Source of the DNA: an uncultured Lachnospiraceae bacterium
GTDB lineage: Bacteria > Bacillota > Clostridia > Lachnospirales > Lachnospiraceae
Direction of reading: 5' to 3'
Length of the DNA: 64,000 bases
Assembly: GCA_902801515.1 (NCBI GenBank)
Contig: CADCII010000018.1
Coordinates: forward strand, 18,319-82,318
Shown here: in pieces, positions 32,292 to 41,125 of the stretch
Position numbering within the stretch: position 1 is the first letter of the stretch
How the letters are laid out: each line of letters opens with the position of its first letter
The notes under the pieces: model-generated
The model's input: the letters and a program-made list of their open reading frames with translations, nothing else
Told to the model about the DNA's origin: nothing
The model's database searches: none
Program-made: the position numbers and the translations under genes

Positions 32292-33272
32292 TCACTTCTT
32301 CATTGCGATAGCTCTCTTTGCCGCCTTGCAGATCTCTTCTGCGTTCAGTCCGTATGCGTTCATCAGTTCATCCGGATCGCCGGACTGTCCGAAACGATCC
32401 TGCACACCGACCATCTGCATCGGAACCGGATATTCTGTAGACAGTACTTCACTGACTGCGCTTCCCATGCCGCCCATCAGCTGATGCTCCTCTGCCGTAA
32501 CGACTGCGCCGGTTTTCTTCGCAGCTTCCACGATCGCTTCCCGATCGATTGGCTTGATCGTATGACAGTTTACGACCATGGCGGAGATTCCTTCCTTCGC
32601 CAGTTCTCTTGCTGCGAGCATGCTGTGATAGACCATGACGCCGCATGCGATCAGTGCAACATCCGTTCCATCCTGCACGCAGTATGCCTTGCCGACTTCG
32701 AACGGCGTGGACTCATCGGTGATCTCCGGAACTTTTTCTCTTCCGAAGCGTACATAGTAAGGTCCGTCGAGTTCCGCAACTGCGCGGGTCGCCTTGCGGG
32801 TCTCCCAGGAGTCTGCAGGAACAATGACTTTCATGTTGGGAAGGCATCTCATGATGGAGATCTCCTCCAGTGCCTGGTGGGTCGCCCCGTCAGGACCTAC
32901 CGAGATTCCGCCGTGGGCTCCGCCCAGTTTTACATTCAGGTTGTTGTAGCATACGGTCGTACGGATCTGATCCCACGCACGGCCTGCCAGAAATACGCCA
33001 TAGTTGCAGACGAAGGGCACCTTGCCCATCAGGCTCATGCCTGCTGCAAATGCCATCTGGTTCTGCTCCGCGATCCCCAGATCATAGAAGCTGTCCGGAT
33101 GCTCTTTCACAAACCAGTCTACTCTGGTGGATGCTGTGATGTCCGCGCCGATCGCCACCACATTGGGGTTCTTCGCAGCTGCGTCATTCAGTCCGTCGCC
33201 ATATCCGTCACGGGACGGTTTCATGCTCGGATTATCAAGATCGAAAGTAAGTTTTACGTTCTTCACAGTCAT
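32292..33272 (-). CDS. Transketolase, C-terminal half (pyrimidine-binding subunit)
   Basis: The 326-residue protein covers the Pyr and C-terminal domains of transketolase. MAFAAGMSLMGKVPFV near 75 and LGIAEQNQ carry the TPP-activating Glu, and a C-terminal transketolase-C domain includes AEEHQLMGGMGSAVSE. With the upstream half it moves two-carbon units between sugar phosphates. Its ATG overlaps the stop of the N-terminal half (ATGA), but AGGAGGG touches that ATG directly. A GTG six bases further (33266) has better spacing, so the true start may be two codons later. Two-gene transketolases are common in Clostridia. Confidence 0.93.
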   Translation of the reverse strand: MTVKNVKLTFDLDNPSMKPSRDGYGDGLNDAAAKNPNVVAIGADITASTRVDWFVKEHPDSFYDLGIAEQNQMAFAAGMSLMGKVPFVCNYGVFLAGRAWDQIRTTVCYNNLNVKLGGAHGGISVGPDGATHQALEEISIMRCLPNMKVIVPADSWETRKATRAVAELDGPYYVRFGREKVPEITDESTPFEVGKAYCVQDGTDVALIACGVMVYHSMLAARELAKEGISAMVVNCHTIKPIDREAIVEAAKKTGAVVTAEEHQLMGGMGSAVSEVLSTEYPVPMQMVGVQDRFGQSGDPDELMNAYGLNAEEICKAAKRAIAMKK

Positions 33273-34099
33273 CCCTCCTGTCCCAGCTCTTTAAGAGCCT
33301 GCTTCAGCTGTTCGTCGTTCGGTGCCGCGCCGTGCCAGCCTGCCTGATTCTCCATGAAGGAAACACCTTTTCCTTTGACGGTCTCAGCGATGATGACTGT
33401 TGGCTTTCCCTTGCACTCCTGTGCCTTTTCGAATGCGTCCAGGATCTGCGCGTAATCATGTCCGTCGATTCCGATCACATTCCATCCGAATGCGCGCCAC
33501 TTGTCAGCGATCGGTTCGATATTCATGACGTCTTCTACATTTCCGTCGATCTGAAGGTGGTTGTGATCTACGATACCGCACAGGTTATCCAGTTTGAAAT
33601 GAGCTGCGGACATGGCTGCTTCCCAGATCTCGCCTTCCTCCTGCTCGCCGTCGCCCATCATGGCGTACACGCGGTTCGGTTTTCCGTCTGCCTTGGCTGC
33701 CGCTGCCATGCCGGCTGCAACTGAGAGTCCCTGTCCGAGAGATCCGGAGGAAACATCAAGGCCTGGCGTCTTGTGCATATAGGGATGGCCCTGTAGGATG
33801 CTTCCGAACTTGCGGAGCGTCATCAGCTCACTCTTCGGAAAATAACCCAGGTCTGCCAGTACGACATACAGCGCCGGGTTCACATGTCCCTTGGAGAGGA
33901 CGAAACGGTCACGCCCATCCCATTTCGGATTCTTCGGATCCTGTTTCATCACGTGATTGTAAAGTACGTAGAGAATGTCAAGACACGACAGAGATCCGCC
34001 CGGATGGCCCGAGCCTGCCGCATTCAGCATCCTGAGAAGATCAGCACGAAGCAGGGTGCAGTGAGCAGCTGCTTCCTGAACATCTATATTCTGTGCCAT
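33269..34099 (-). CDS. Transketolase, N-terminal half (diphosphate-binding subunit)
   Basis: This 276-residue protein is the PP domain of transketolase. GSGHPGGSLS is near 30, SKGHVNPALY near 69, and the TPP/Mg motif GDGEQEEGEIWEA near 148 runs to a HNHLQIDG close. It needs the downstream half for activity, and the two genes overlap by 4 nt. It follows pxpA by 141 nt on the same strand. That spacer holds GC-rich self-complementary stretches (for example CCGGT repeats) but no clear terminator. Confidence 0.93.
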   Translation of the reverse strand: MAQNIDVQEAAAHCTLLRADLLRMLNAAGSGHPGGSLSCLDILYVLYNHVMKQDPKNPKWDGRDRFVLSKGHVNPALYVVLADLGYFPKSELMTLRKFGSILQGHPYMHKTPGLDVSSGSLGQGLSVAAGMAAAAKADGKPNRVYAMMGDGEQEEGEIWEAAMSAAHFKLDNLCGIVDHNHLQIDGNVEDVMNIEPIADKWRAFGWNVIGIDGHDYAQILDAFEKAQECKGKPTVIIAETVKGKGVSFMENQAGWHGAAPNDEQLKQALKELGQEG

Positions 34100-34240
34100 T
34101 GTGTTCCTCCGTTTCAGTTCATTTCACAAGTTTTACGTTTCATAGCCGGTCTGCGTGCTGCTCATGGATGCCGGTGCCACATTCATAACTGCAGCCCGGC
34201 AGGCCACGGTGTTCTGTCAGCTGTTTTCATTCTGAATGAT

Positions 34241-35008
34241 TTATACTCTGTTCTGGAAACTGACAATCTCAATACCTTCCTGCTGGAATCTCTCTCTGAT
34301 CTTCTGTACAAATGCGAGCGCCTTGGGGCCGTCGCCGTGTACGCAGAGAGTGTCTCCGCTTATGTCAAGTTCCTTGCCGCTGCGGGCAGTAACCTTGCCT
34401 TCCTTGACCATGCGCACGCACCGGTCGATCGCGATGCTCTCGTCTGTGATCATGGATCCTTCCTCTTTGCGCGGAACCAGAGACAGATCATCCATATACG
34501 CCCGGTCTGCGAAGATCTCTGCCTTGGCCTGAAGACCGATCTTGACGGCTTCTTCTCCCAGCACAGCTCCTGCACAGTAGTAAATGATCAGTTCCGGATC
34601 GATCTCATAGACTGCCTCGACGATTGCTCTGGATACTTCACGGTCATACTGACACAGATTTCCCAGGGCGCCGTGGGGAGCTACATGCTGCAGTTTCATG
34701 CCTGCGCTGGTGACAAATGCGTTCAGAGCGCCGATCTGATATTTCATGTAATTCTTGACTTCAGCTGTTGAGAGCACCATCTTGCGTCTGCCAAATCCCA
34801 TAAGGTCCGGATACCCCGGATGCGCTCCGATGCTTACTCCGTTTTCCTTTGCCATCTGAACGGTCTTTGCCATAACCATCGGATCACCTGCATGGAACCC
34901 GCAGGCTACGTTCGCGGAACTGACTGACTTGATGATCTGCTCATCTCCGCCCAGCTTATAGGCTCCGAAGCTCTCTCCCATATCACTGTTCAGATCAACC
35001 TGAAACAT
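34241..35008 (-). CDS. pxpA: 5-oxoprolinase subunit A (LamB/YcsF family)
   Basis: The 255-residue protein begins with the family hallmark VDLNSDMGESFG. It continues with NVACGFHAGDP, GAHPGYPD and a VRPHGALG-like motif written here as VAPHGALGN. With PxpB and PxpC it hydrolyses 5-oxoproline (pyroglutamate) to glutamate at the cost of ATP. AAGGAGG lies 8 nt before the ATG at 35008, so the longer frame to 35044 is rejected. It follows pxpC by 26 nt, giving the order pxpB-pxpC-pxpA. Confidence 0.93.
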   Translation of the reverse strand: MFQVDLNSDMGESFGAYKLGGDEQIIKSVSSANVACGFHAGDPMVMAKTVQMAKENGVSIGAHPGYPDLMGFGRRKMVLSTAEVKNYMKYQIGALNAFVTSAGMKLQHVAPHGALGNLCQYDREVSRAIVEAVYEIDPELIIYYCAGAVLGEEAVKIGLQAKAEIFADRAYMDDLSLVPRKEEGSMITDESIAIDRCVRMVKEGKVTARSGKELDISGDTLCVHGDGPKALAFVQKIRERFQQEGIEIVSFQNRV

Positions 35009-35034
35009 GTCTGTATCCTCCTTCTGTGCTGTTT

Positions 35035-36117
35035 TTATTTCCACTTCTGGATCGTGACTTCATAAGCTTTCCCGTTGATGGAGATCGTCACGTCCTTCGT
35101 ATACTCAAACTCATGCTCCGGCACCGGCGCTGCTTCTTCAAAAGCAGGCGTTTTTTCCTCAGGCAGGTGCGAAGGATCCTCCACCAGTTTCCTGAGTTCC
35201 TCAAGCCTGTCTGCCTCCTGCTTCAGAAGATCCTGAGCCGTTTCAACAGACACCTCCTGAAAGCGGATCCTGTCGCCGGCTTTACACTGGCCGATCAGCG
35301 GAAGATCTGCAGTGATCACTGTCGCGATCTTCGTATAGCCTCCGACAGTGGCCCGCTCCGCAGTCATTACGATCGGAAGTCCTGTGCCGGGCACCTGGAT
35401 CGATCCGGTAACAACTCCGTCGGAAATGATATTGCTGTCGGTTTTGTGTTCTATCTTCTCCCCTTCCAGCCGGTATCCCTGGCGGTCGAAATCCTGTCCG
35501 ACCGTATACTCGCTGCTCAGGAAGGTCCGGATGCCCTGTTCCGTAAACCTGTCCTCCTGAGGTCCCATGACCACACGAAGGGTCCGCACTCCTGCAGGTA
35601 CGGTCTCAGGATCGGTAAAATAAGTTTCCGGATGCGTGAACTTATTGCTGCACGGACGAATCTCCAGCACATCATCCTTCTGAAGTTTTCGTCCTTTATA
35701 GCCACCAAAGTTCTTACCCAGCATTGTTGCCCGGCTTCCCATGACCGGATCGGTTCCGATCCCGCCGCGTACCGCCAGGTAAGAGCGGCAGCCGCTCATT
35801 GCGAATCCAAGCTTCAGAACATCGCCTGCCTGAATGCATAACGCCCGGTACATGTCTGTCCTGGTCCCGTTCAGAGTCGCTCCCATATCAGCGCCGGTAA
35901 TCGCGACTACTGCAGCATCGGTGAATGTGAGCTCCGCGCCCATCACCGTCATCTCCAGTCCCGCCTCATCCGGATCATTTCCGACCAGGATATTCGCGGT
36001 TCGGAATGCATGTGCGTCCATCGGTCCTGACGGGGATACTCCGTACTGCTGATAACCGAGCCTTCCGCCATCCTGCACACTGGTAAGGATTCCGGGAGAA
36101 AGTACTACGATCGCCAT
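35035..36117 (-). CDS. pxpC: 5-oxoprolinase subunit C (biotin-dependent carboxyltransferase-like)
   Basis: The 360-residue protein opens with SPGILTSVQDGGRLGYQQYGV and GPMD, the typical start of the KipA/PxpC family. Family members are usually about 300-340 residues. Here a Glu-rich tail (about 290-340) ends in a strand-like TISINGKAYEVTIQ, which resembles the first strand of biotin carboxyl-carrier domains but has no following biotin lysine motif. It is 2 nt behind pxpB, so it is translationally coupled. Confidence 0.92.
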   Translation of the reverse strand: MAIVVLSPGILTSVQDGGRLGYQQYGVSPSGPMDAHAFRTANILVGNDPDEAGLEMTVMGAELTFTDAAVVAITGADMGATLNGTRTDMYRALCIQAGDVLKLGFAMSGCRSYLAVRGGIGTDPVMGSRATMLGKNFGGYKGRKLQKDDVLEIRPCSNKFTHPETYFTDPETVPAGVRTLRVVMGPQEDRFTEQGIRTFLSSEYTVGQDFDRQGYRLEGEKIEHKTDSNIISDGVVTGSIQVPGTGLPIVMTAERATVGGYTKIATVITADLPLIGQCKAGDRIRFQEVSVETAQDLLKQEADRLEELRKLVEDPSHLPEEKTPAFEEAAPVPEHEFEYTKDVTISINGKAYEVTIQKWK

Positions 36118-36119
36118 CT

Positions 36120-36848
36120 TCAGTCCTCCTTCTCCCAGGTCCGGCAGACATAGGTGCCGGCTTCAACCTGTTTTTTAATGTCAAGATACTCTTCCTTGCT
36201 GACCGGTCTGTGGTGGATCCACTGTCCCGCTTTCAGCAGGAACGGATTCTCCTTGCGGTAATCGCAGGCCAGGACCGGCGTGGAGCCGATGATATTCCAG
36301 CCGCAGGGCTGGTCGAAAGGAATGATATCCGACAATGCCAGCTGTACGACGATGCTTCCTCCCGGAATCTTCAGCCTGGGGTTCTCCATTCTCTTGAAAG
36401 AAAACGGATTCTCAAACCTTGCCGTATAGGGATGTCCCGGCGCGAAGCCCAGCATGTACACAAAGTAATCGCTCTGGCTGTGAATTCTGATGACCTCTTC
36501 TTCTGTCGTATGCTCCAGCTGCGCGATATGTTCCAGATCGACAGCGTATTCCTTGTCATAGCAGACCGGGATCTCAGTAACGACCGCCTTCGGAAGGCTC
36601 ACCTTATCCATATGCCCGAGCCTTGACCGGATCTCCTCCTGTGCCGCTTTCATGCGGATCCTCAGGGGATCGTAACCGATCAGAAGGCTCCTGTATGCCG
36701 GCACCAGTTCGCCCATACCCTCGAAAGGCGACTGCTCCAGTGTGTATTTCAGAGCCCGCACCCTGGAATTAACTTCCAGGCTGATCTCATTTTCAAATTC
36801 AACCAGCAGCGCACTGTCCCCTGCCGGGCGGATCACAGCCTCTGACAT
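36120..36848 (-). CDS. pxpB: 5-oxoprolinase subunit B (KipI family)
   Basis: The 242-residue protein has the AHS1 signatures. GDSALLVEFENEIS is near residue 8, and the central GFAPGHPY and a later GGSIVVQLALSDIIPFDQPCGWNIIG form the conserved cyclophilin-like core. It is the first of the pxpBCA genes, with AAAAGGAG before the ATG. A 216-nt structured spacer separates it from the RraA-like gene upstream. Confidence 0.92.
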   Translation of the reverse strand: MSEAVIRPAGDSALLVEFENEISLEVNSRVRALKYTLEQSPFEGMGELVPAYRSLLIGYDPLRIRMKAAQEEIRSRLGHMDKVSLPKAVVTEIPVCYDKEYAVDLEHIAQLEHTTEEEVIRIHSQSDYFVYMLGFAPGHPYTARFENPFSFKRMENPRLKIPGGSIVVQLALSDIIPFDQPCGWNIIGSTPVLACDYRKENPFLLKAGQWIHHRPVSKEEYLDIKKQVEAGTYVCRTWEKED

Positions 36849-36894
36849 GGCAATTCTCCTTTTTGCTTAATATATGCACAGGTCCGTCCTCCAG

Positions 36895-37042
36895 GCCGTG
36901 AACCATCCGCACTTCGTGCGTATGACGGTGCTTCCGCACCTTCTGTTCACGGCTGTTCGGGCGGATCCTGCTCCGCAGGACTCTGCCTGCCGGATAAGCC
37001 AGTCTCTTACAAACACGTTTGACGATCCTGTCTTATCCGTCA
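36895..37042. repeat. Stem-loop-dense intergenic element upstream of pxpB
   Basis: GCCGTGAAC (36895-36903) pairs with GTTCACGGC (36945-36953) and encloses two small hairpins (CGCAC/GTGCG and GGTGC/GCACC with TTC-type loops). GCGGA/TCCGC follows (36961-36976). A longer stem of CGGATAAG with CTTATCCG then encloses CAAAC/GTTTG. There is no open frame. It is either a mobile palindromic element or a structured leader of pxpBCA. Confidence 0.55.
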
Positions 37043-37064
37043 GCCAGCCTGCGCATCAGAATCC

Positions 37065-37745
37065 TTAATCGACAAATTCGAAGCCGACTTTCTCCAGGGT
37101 GTCCTGTACCCACGGACGCGGCCATTCGCCTCTTGTGAGGATGCCTTCCAGCTGTTTCTCTTCGCTGTCGTGATATGCTTTTGCCTTATCAGCGATCTCT
37201 TTCGCATACTGCGGATTGATCACGATGATGCCGTCTGCGTCACCGACGATGATGTCTCCGGGGTTGATAATGATGCCTGCAAATGAGACTGGATAGTTCA
37301 TCTCACCGGGGCCGTTCTTGTAGGGGCCGTTGGGCGTTACGCCTTTTGCGTATACCGGGAAGTCCAGTTCTCTCAGTGCGTAGCTGTCACGTACGCAGCC
37401 GTCGATGATAATTCCGGCAAGTCCTCTCTTCTTCGCGTAGTTGCTCATGATCTCTCCGCACATGGAACGGCTCATGGAGCCTTTATTTGCAAGGACGATC
37501 ACGTCGCCCGGCTGTGCCATATCCAGGGATGCGTGGAACAGAAGATTGTCTCCTGCAGGCGCGTTTACCGTAAATGCAGTCCCGAGCAGTCTCACGTTCG
37601 GATTCAGCGGGAAGATGCTGGAATCCACTGCCGCGATCCTTCCCATGTTGTCATCGATGTTGGCTACCGGAATTCCGCGGAACGCTTCGATCAGTTCCTT
37701 GGAGGGTCTTTCAAAATTCCTTTTGATTCTGCATCCTAAAGACAT
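37065..37745 (-). CDS. RraA-like / 4-hydroxy-4-methyl-2-oxoglutarate aldolase family protein
   Basis: This 226-residue member of the RraA-like superfamily has TAFTVNAPAGDNLLFH near 57. The conserved metal/substrate loop is GxIIDGCVRD near 113, and GDIIVGDADGIIVI follows near 170. In the enzyme members, the Arg-Asp of the GxVRD motif helps cleave 2-oxo-4-hydroxy acids; other members bind RNase E. The substrate here is not predictable. It diverges from a LysR gene and lies upstream of pxpBCA, so it may feed a small acid-catabolism unit. GAGGAG precedes the ATG. Confidence 0.85.
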   Translation of the reverse strand: MSLGCRIKRNFERPSKELIEAFRGIPVANIDDNMGRIAAVDSSIFPLNPNVRLLGTAFTVNAPAGDNLLFHASLDMAQPGDVIVLANKGSMSRSMCGEIMSNYAKKRGLAGIIIDGCVRDSYALRELDFPVYAKGVTPNGPYKNGPGEMNYPVSFAGIIINPGDIIVGDADGIIVINPQYAKEIADKAKAYHDSEEKQLEGILTRGEWPRPWVQDTLEKVGFEFVD

Positions 37746-37882
37746 GATTTATTCTCCTCTTTTAATATTTGCTTGCTTTTATATAAATTATGTTAATATA
37801 TATCTCAGTACTGCTGTCTGTTCCGGCGGGCCTTCTGACCTGTCGGTAAGCACTTCATATGGCCTGTCCCAGGAGGGTTCCC
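37746..37882. promoter_or_regulatory. Divergent control region between RraA-like gene and LysR gene
   Basis: The 137-nt spacer has a very AT-rich core (37770-37805) with ATATAAATTATGTTAATAT, partly palindromic and containing LysR-type T-N11-A spacings. Such regions usually hold the LysR site and both promoters. No single -35/-10 pair stands out. Confidence 0.45.
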
Positions 37883-38800
37883 ATGACACTTGCCGAAGTC
37901 GAAACATTCCTGTCTGTCGTTGCGACCCGGAGCATTACCCGGACCGCAGAACTGCTCTTCCTGTCCCAGCCCACGATCAGCCACCGTCTCTCTTCTCTGG
38001 AAGATGAACTGGGTTTTGAACTTGTCGTGAGGCGCAAAGGCCACAAAACGGTCGAACTTACCCCGAAAGGGGAAGAATTTATTCCCATCGCCGAGCGGTG
38101 GACTTCACTCTGGAAGGAAACCATGGCGATCAGGAGCAGCAGCGACCGCTGTCTTCTGACTGTCGGCTGTACCGACTCTCTCAGTCTGGCCGTGATGGCC
38201 CCTCTGTACAGCCAGCTGCTCGCATCCGATTCCGGGATCGACCTGAGTATCAGGACCCACCACTCTTCCGAGCTGTACGCACTGCTGAACAACCATGACA
38301 TCGATCTTGGTTTCGTCTATCACCACTACCACTACACCGGCATCATCACCGAGCGGCTCTTTGAGGAAAAACTGTATCTGGTTCAGACCGATACGCCTTC
38401 CATCCGGAAGAAGCGTGTCCACACCGATGAACTGGATTCCTTCCGGGAACTGTATCTGTCCTGGGATGAACACTACCAGTTCTGGCATGACCGCTGGATG
38501 GCGGAGTCGCCGAGGGCTCACATTCAGGCGGACGCGATCGGCATTCTGGAACTGCTGTGGAACCGGCCGGACAACTGGATCATCGCTCCGGAGTCCGTAG
38601 TGGTCGCTCTCGCAAAACAGCGTCCTGTCTTTGTGAGCGAACTCGTCAACCAGCCGCCCAACCGTGTCTGTTACCGAATCAGACACCGCTATCCGAAGCT
38701 GACCAGCCAGAAGGCTGTGGAGATCTTCGAAAATGCACTGTCCGGTTATCTTGCCTCACGCCACACACAGATACCTGTCGGAGCGATATGGCAGCTGTGA
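37883..38800 (+). CDS. LysR-family transcriptional regulator
   Basis: The 305-residue protein has an N-terminal winged HTH (TLAEVETFLSVVATRSITRTAELLFLSQPTISHRL, given here in two parts: residues 2-18 and 19-36) and a C-terminal two-lobe ligand-binding domain. AGGAGG lies 6 nt before the ATG at 37883, which I prefer to an in-frame ATG eight codons upstream. It diverges from the RraA-like gene, the standard arrangement for a LysR regulator and its target. The ligand is unknown. It ends 4 nt from the convergent aminotransferase. Confidence 0.9.
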   Translation: MTLAEVETFLSVVATRSITRTAELLFLSQPTISHRLSSLEDELGFELVVRRKGHKTVELTPKGEEFIPIAERWTSLWKETMAIRSSSDRCLLTVGCTDSLSLAVMAPLYSQLLASDSGIDLSIRTHHSSELYALLNNHDIDLGFVYHHYHYTGIITERLFEEKLYLVQTDTPSIRKKRVHTDELDSFRELYLSWDEHYQFWHDRWMAESPRAHIQADAIGILELLWNRPDNWIIAPESVVVALAKQRPVFVSELVNQPPNRVCYRIRHRYPKLTSQKAVEIFENALSGYLASRHTQIPVGAIWQL

Positions 38801-38804
38801 GCGT

Positions 38805-39989
38805 TTACTTGCCGGCGCGCAGGTCTTCAACCGCTTTGCGGATACGCTTGCATGCCTCAACCAGCTGCTCCATACTGGTCGCATAAGAGATTCTCAGATA
38901 TCCTTCGCCCTCGCTACCGAATGCAGAGCCAGGGACCAGAGCGATCTTCGCGTTCTCCAGCAGATACTCAGCCATCTCCATGGAAGTCTTTCCGAGGCTT
39001 TTGATATTGACGAAGATATAGAACGCTCCTGTCGGATGGTTAGTGCTGATCCCCTCGATCGAATTGAGTTCTTTCACCAGATAATCCTTGCGCTTCTGGT
39101 ATTCCTGGCGCATGATCTCGACATCCTCGTCGCACTCTTTCAGCGCAGTCACGCTGGCATCCTGGACAAATGAAGATGCGCAGGTAACGGTATACTGATG
39201 GACGCGTACTACTGCGGAGATAATCTCCTTCGGAGCGCAGAGATAACCGATACGCCAGCCTGTCATGGAATATGCCTTGGAGAATCCGCCGAGCTTGATG
39301 GTGCGCTCCGCCATGCCCGGAAGTGTCGCAAGCGAGGTATGCTTCTCTCCGTCATAGAGCAGCTGCTCGTAGATCTCATCCGAGATTGCGATCAGGTTAT
39401 GCTTTACGCAGATCTCAGCCAGACGCTCCATCGTCTCTCTGGAGAATACGCCGCCTGTGGGGTTGCTGGGATCAACGACTACGATCATCTTGGTACGCTC
39501 TGTGATCTTGCTCTCCAGCTCCTCGAAATCGATCTGGAAGTCATTTTCCTCCTTCAGGCTGTAAGTAACCGGCGTTGCCCCAAGCGCTGTCGGCACATGA
39601 ATATAATTCAGCCAGACGGGGTTCGGCACCAGTACTTCGTCGCCCTTCTCAAGGTATGCATCCATGGCACACCAGGTCGCTTCAGACACCCCGATCGTAA
39701 CCATGACATTTGCTGCCTCGTAATGAGCGCCATTGTGCGCGTTCTCCCACTCAGCGATGGCTGCCCGAAGCGCCGGCGTACCATAATTGGATGTATAAAA
39801 AACATGCCCTGCCTTCAGGGATTCTTCTGCTGCTTTCTTGATCTTCTCCGGAGTATCAAAATCCGGACGTCCGATCTCCAGATGAACGATATTCTCGCCT
39901 GCTGCCTGCATCGCGTTTGCCTTTTCCATAACGGCGCGAATACCTGAAAACGGAAGAGCATCCATCCTTCCGGCGGTCTTGAATTCCAT
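38805..39989 (-). CDS. Class I/II aminotransferase (aspartate-aminotransferase-like)
   Basis: This 394-residue fold-type I enzyme has DPSNPTGGVFS near 172, SDEIYEQLLYDG near 205 and the PLP lysine in GGFSKAYSMTGWRIGY near 236. A C-terminal Arg (LRISYA, near 366) binds the substrate carboxylate. The ATG follows AAGGAGG. It stands 72 nt behind the PfkB kinase on the same strand. It may be the last gene of the sugar cluster or independent; substrate specificity is not evident. Confidence 0.88.
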   Translation of the reverse strand: MEFKTAGRMDALPFSGIRAVMEKANAMQAAGENIVHLEIGRPDFDTPEKIKKAAEESLKAGHVFYTSNYGTPALRAAIAEWENAHNGAHYEAANVMVTIGVSEATWCAMDAYLEKGDEVLVPNPVWLNYIHVPTALGATPVTYSLKEENDFQIDFEELESKITERTKMIVVVDPSNPTGGVFSRETMERLAEICVKHNLIAISDEIYEQLLYDGEKHTSLATLPGMAERTIKLGGFSKAYSMTGWRIGYLCAPKEIISAVVRVHQYTVTCASSFVQDASVTALKECDEDVEIMRQEYQKRKDYLVKELNSIEGISTNHPTGAFYIFVNIKSLGKTSMEMAEYLLENAKIALVPGSAFGSEGEGYLRISYATSMEQLVEACKRIRKAVEDLRAGK

Positions 39990-40061
39990 GCTGCAATCCT
40001 CCTTACAATCTATCGATCCCTGTCGATATCTGCGTTCATTATTTCATTTCGTTTGATCTGT

Positions 40062-41036
40062 TCAGTCCTGCTTTGCGAGTTCCTGAAGGTAATCTGCATA
40101 TCTCTCATCCGCCAGGGCACGGGAAGTGATCCCGGTGGTGGCTCCGATCTTCTCGATCGCCAGAGACGCTGCACAGTTCGCGAACTGAGAAGCTTCCTTC
40201 AGGCTCTTTCCCTCCATGATGAAGGACAGGAAACCGGACGCGAAATTGTCGCCGGCGCCCGTAGTATCGACGACAGTCGCCTTCGGATAAGAGGGTGTGA
40301 TAAAGCGCTCTTCTGCATTCTTGACCAGGCATCCTCTCTTGCCGATCTTCAGGATCACATTCTTTACGCCGCAGGAGAGCAGAACGTCCGCGATCTCGTC
40401 AATATCGGTCTTTCCTGTAAGGGCAGCCGCCTCATCGTAATTCGGGAAGAAATAATCGATATAGGAGAGTGCCTCTCTCACGTCTTCGATCGTCTCCCCA
40501 TTTTTTGCGGCAACGATATCCGCAGCGATCTTCATCCCCTGGGATCTCGCCCTCTCAAAGAGCTGTACCATGAAATGTCCGTCAAGAAGCGGATTGTTGA
40601 AGATACTCGCGAAGCACAGCATCTTTGCTCCGTCTATCGCCGACAGATCCACGTCTTCAGGGCTGAAGGTCCAGATACTGCCGCTCTTGTTGTTGATAAA
40701 TGTCCTCTCTCCGTCTTCCCAGATCAGGCCGACATTCAGCGAGGTGATCTTCTCCGGATCGACCTTGATGTGATCAGCGGATACTCCGTTTTTTTCGCAC
40801 TGTCCCAGAAGAAACTTTCCTGTGCTGTCGTCCCCGATACAGCTGATCAGGCGGACTTTATGGCCAAGTTTTGTTATGACAAATGACTCATTGATGGCGT
40901 CTCCGCCAACCTTCATCTCCATGCCCTTCGCAGAGTAGGAAGCAACATTCGTAATCTCTTTTGTGACGGGATATACCTGCAGATCCGCGATCGCGGCTCC
41001 GACTATTGCAATATCACAGCTATATTCTGTACTCAA
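40062..41036 (-). CDS. PfkB-family carbohydrate kinase, TTG start
   Basis: The protein of about 324 residues is ribokinase-like. GGDAINESFVITKLG lies near 40, NVGLIWEDGERTF near 100, and the C-terminal signature VDTTGAGDNFASGFL holds the catalytic Asp near 249. The longest frame begins at 41102, but AGGAG sits 7 nt before a TTG at 41036, and that start puts the beta-strand CDIAIVGAA at the expected N-terminus. It phosphorylates a sugar, nucleoside or sugar acid. Context (aldolase, dehydrogenases) suggests making a ketose 1-phosphate-type substrate for the neighbouring class II aldolase. Confidence 0.88.
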   Translation of the reverse strand: MSTEYSCDIAIVGAAIADLQVYPVTKEITNVASYSAKGMEMKVGGDAINESFVITKLGHKVRLISCIGDDSTGKFLLGQCEKNGVSADHIKVDPEKITSLNVGLIWEDGERTFINNKSGSIWTFSPEDVDLSAIDGAKMLCFASIFNNPLLDGHFMVQLFERARSQGMKIAADIVAAKNGETIEDVREALSYIDYFFPNYDEAAALTGKTDIDEIADVLLSCGVKNVILKIGKRGCLVKNAEERFITPSYPKATVVDTTGAGDNFASGFLSFIMEGKSLKEASQFANCAASLAIEKIGATTGITSRALADERYADYLQELAKQD

Positions 41037-41125
41037 AACGTGTCTCCTGTCCGTTTCAGCAGACAAGGGGCACATGTCCGGCCGAAATCGCCCGTCCAGC
41101 ACCCCTGCGCTGCACTTATTTCATC

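Noticed and set aside
36849-37064. Small protein-coding gene in the spacer
   Set aside because: No start with a ribosome binding site, and the sequence is dominated by stems.
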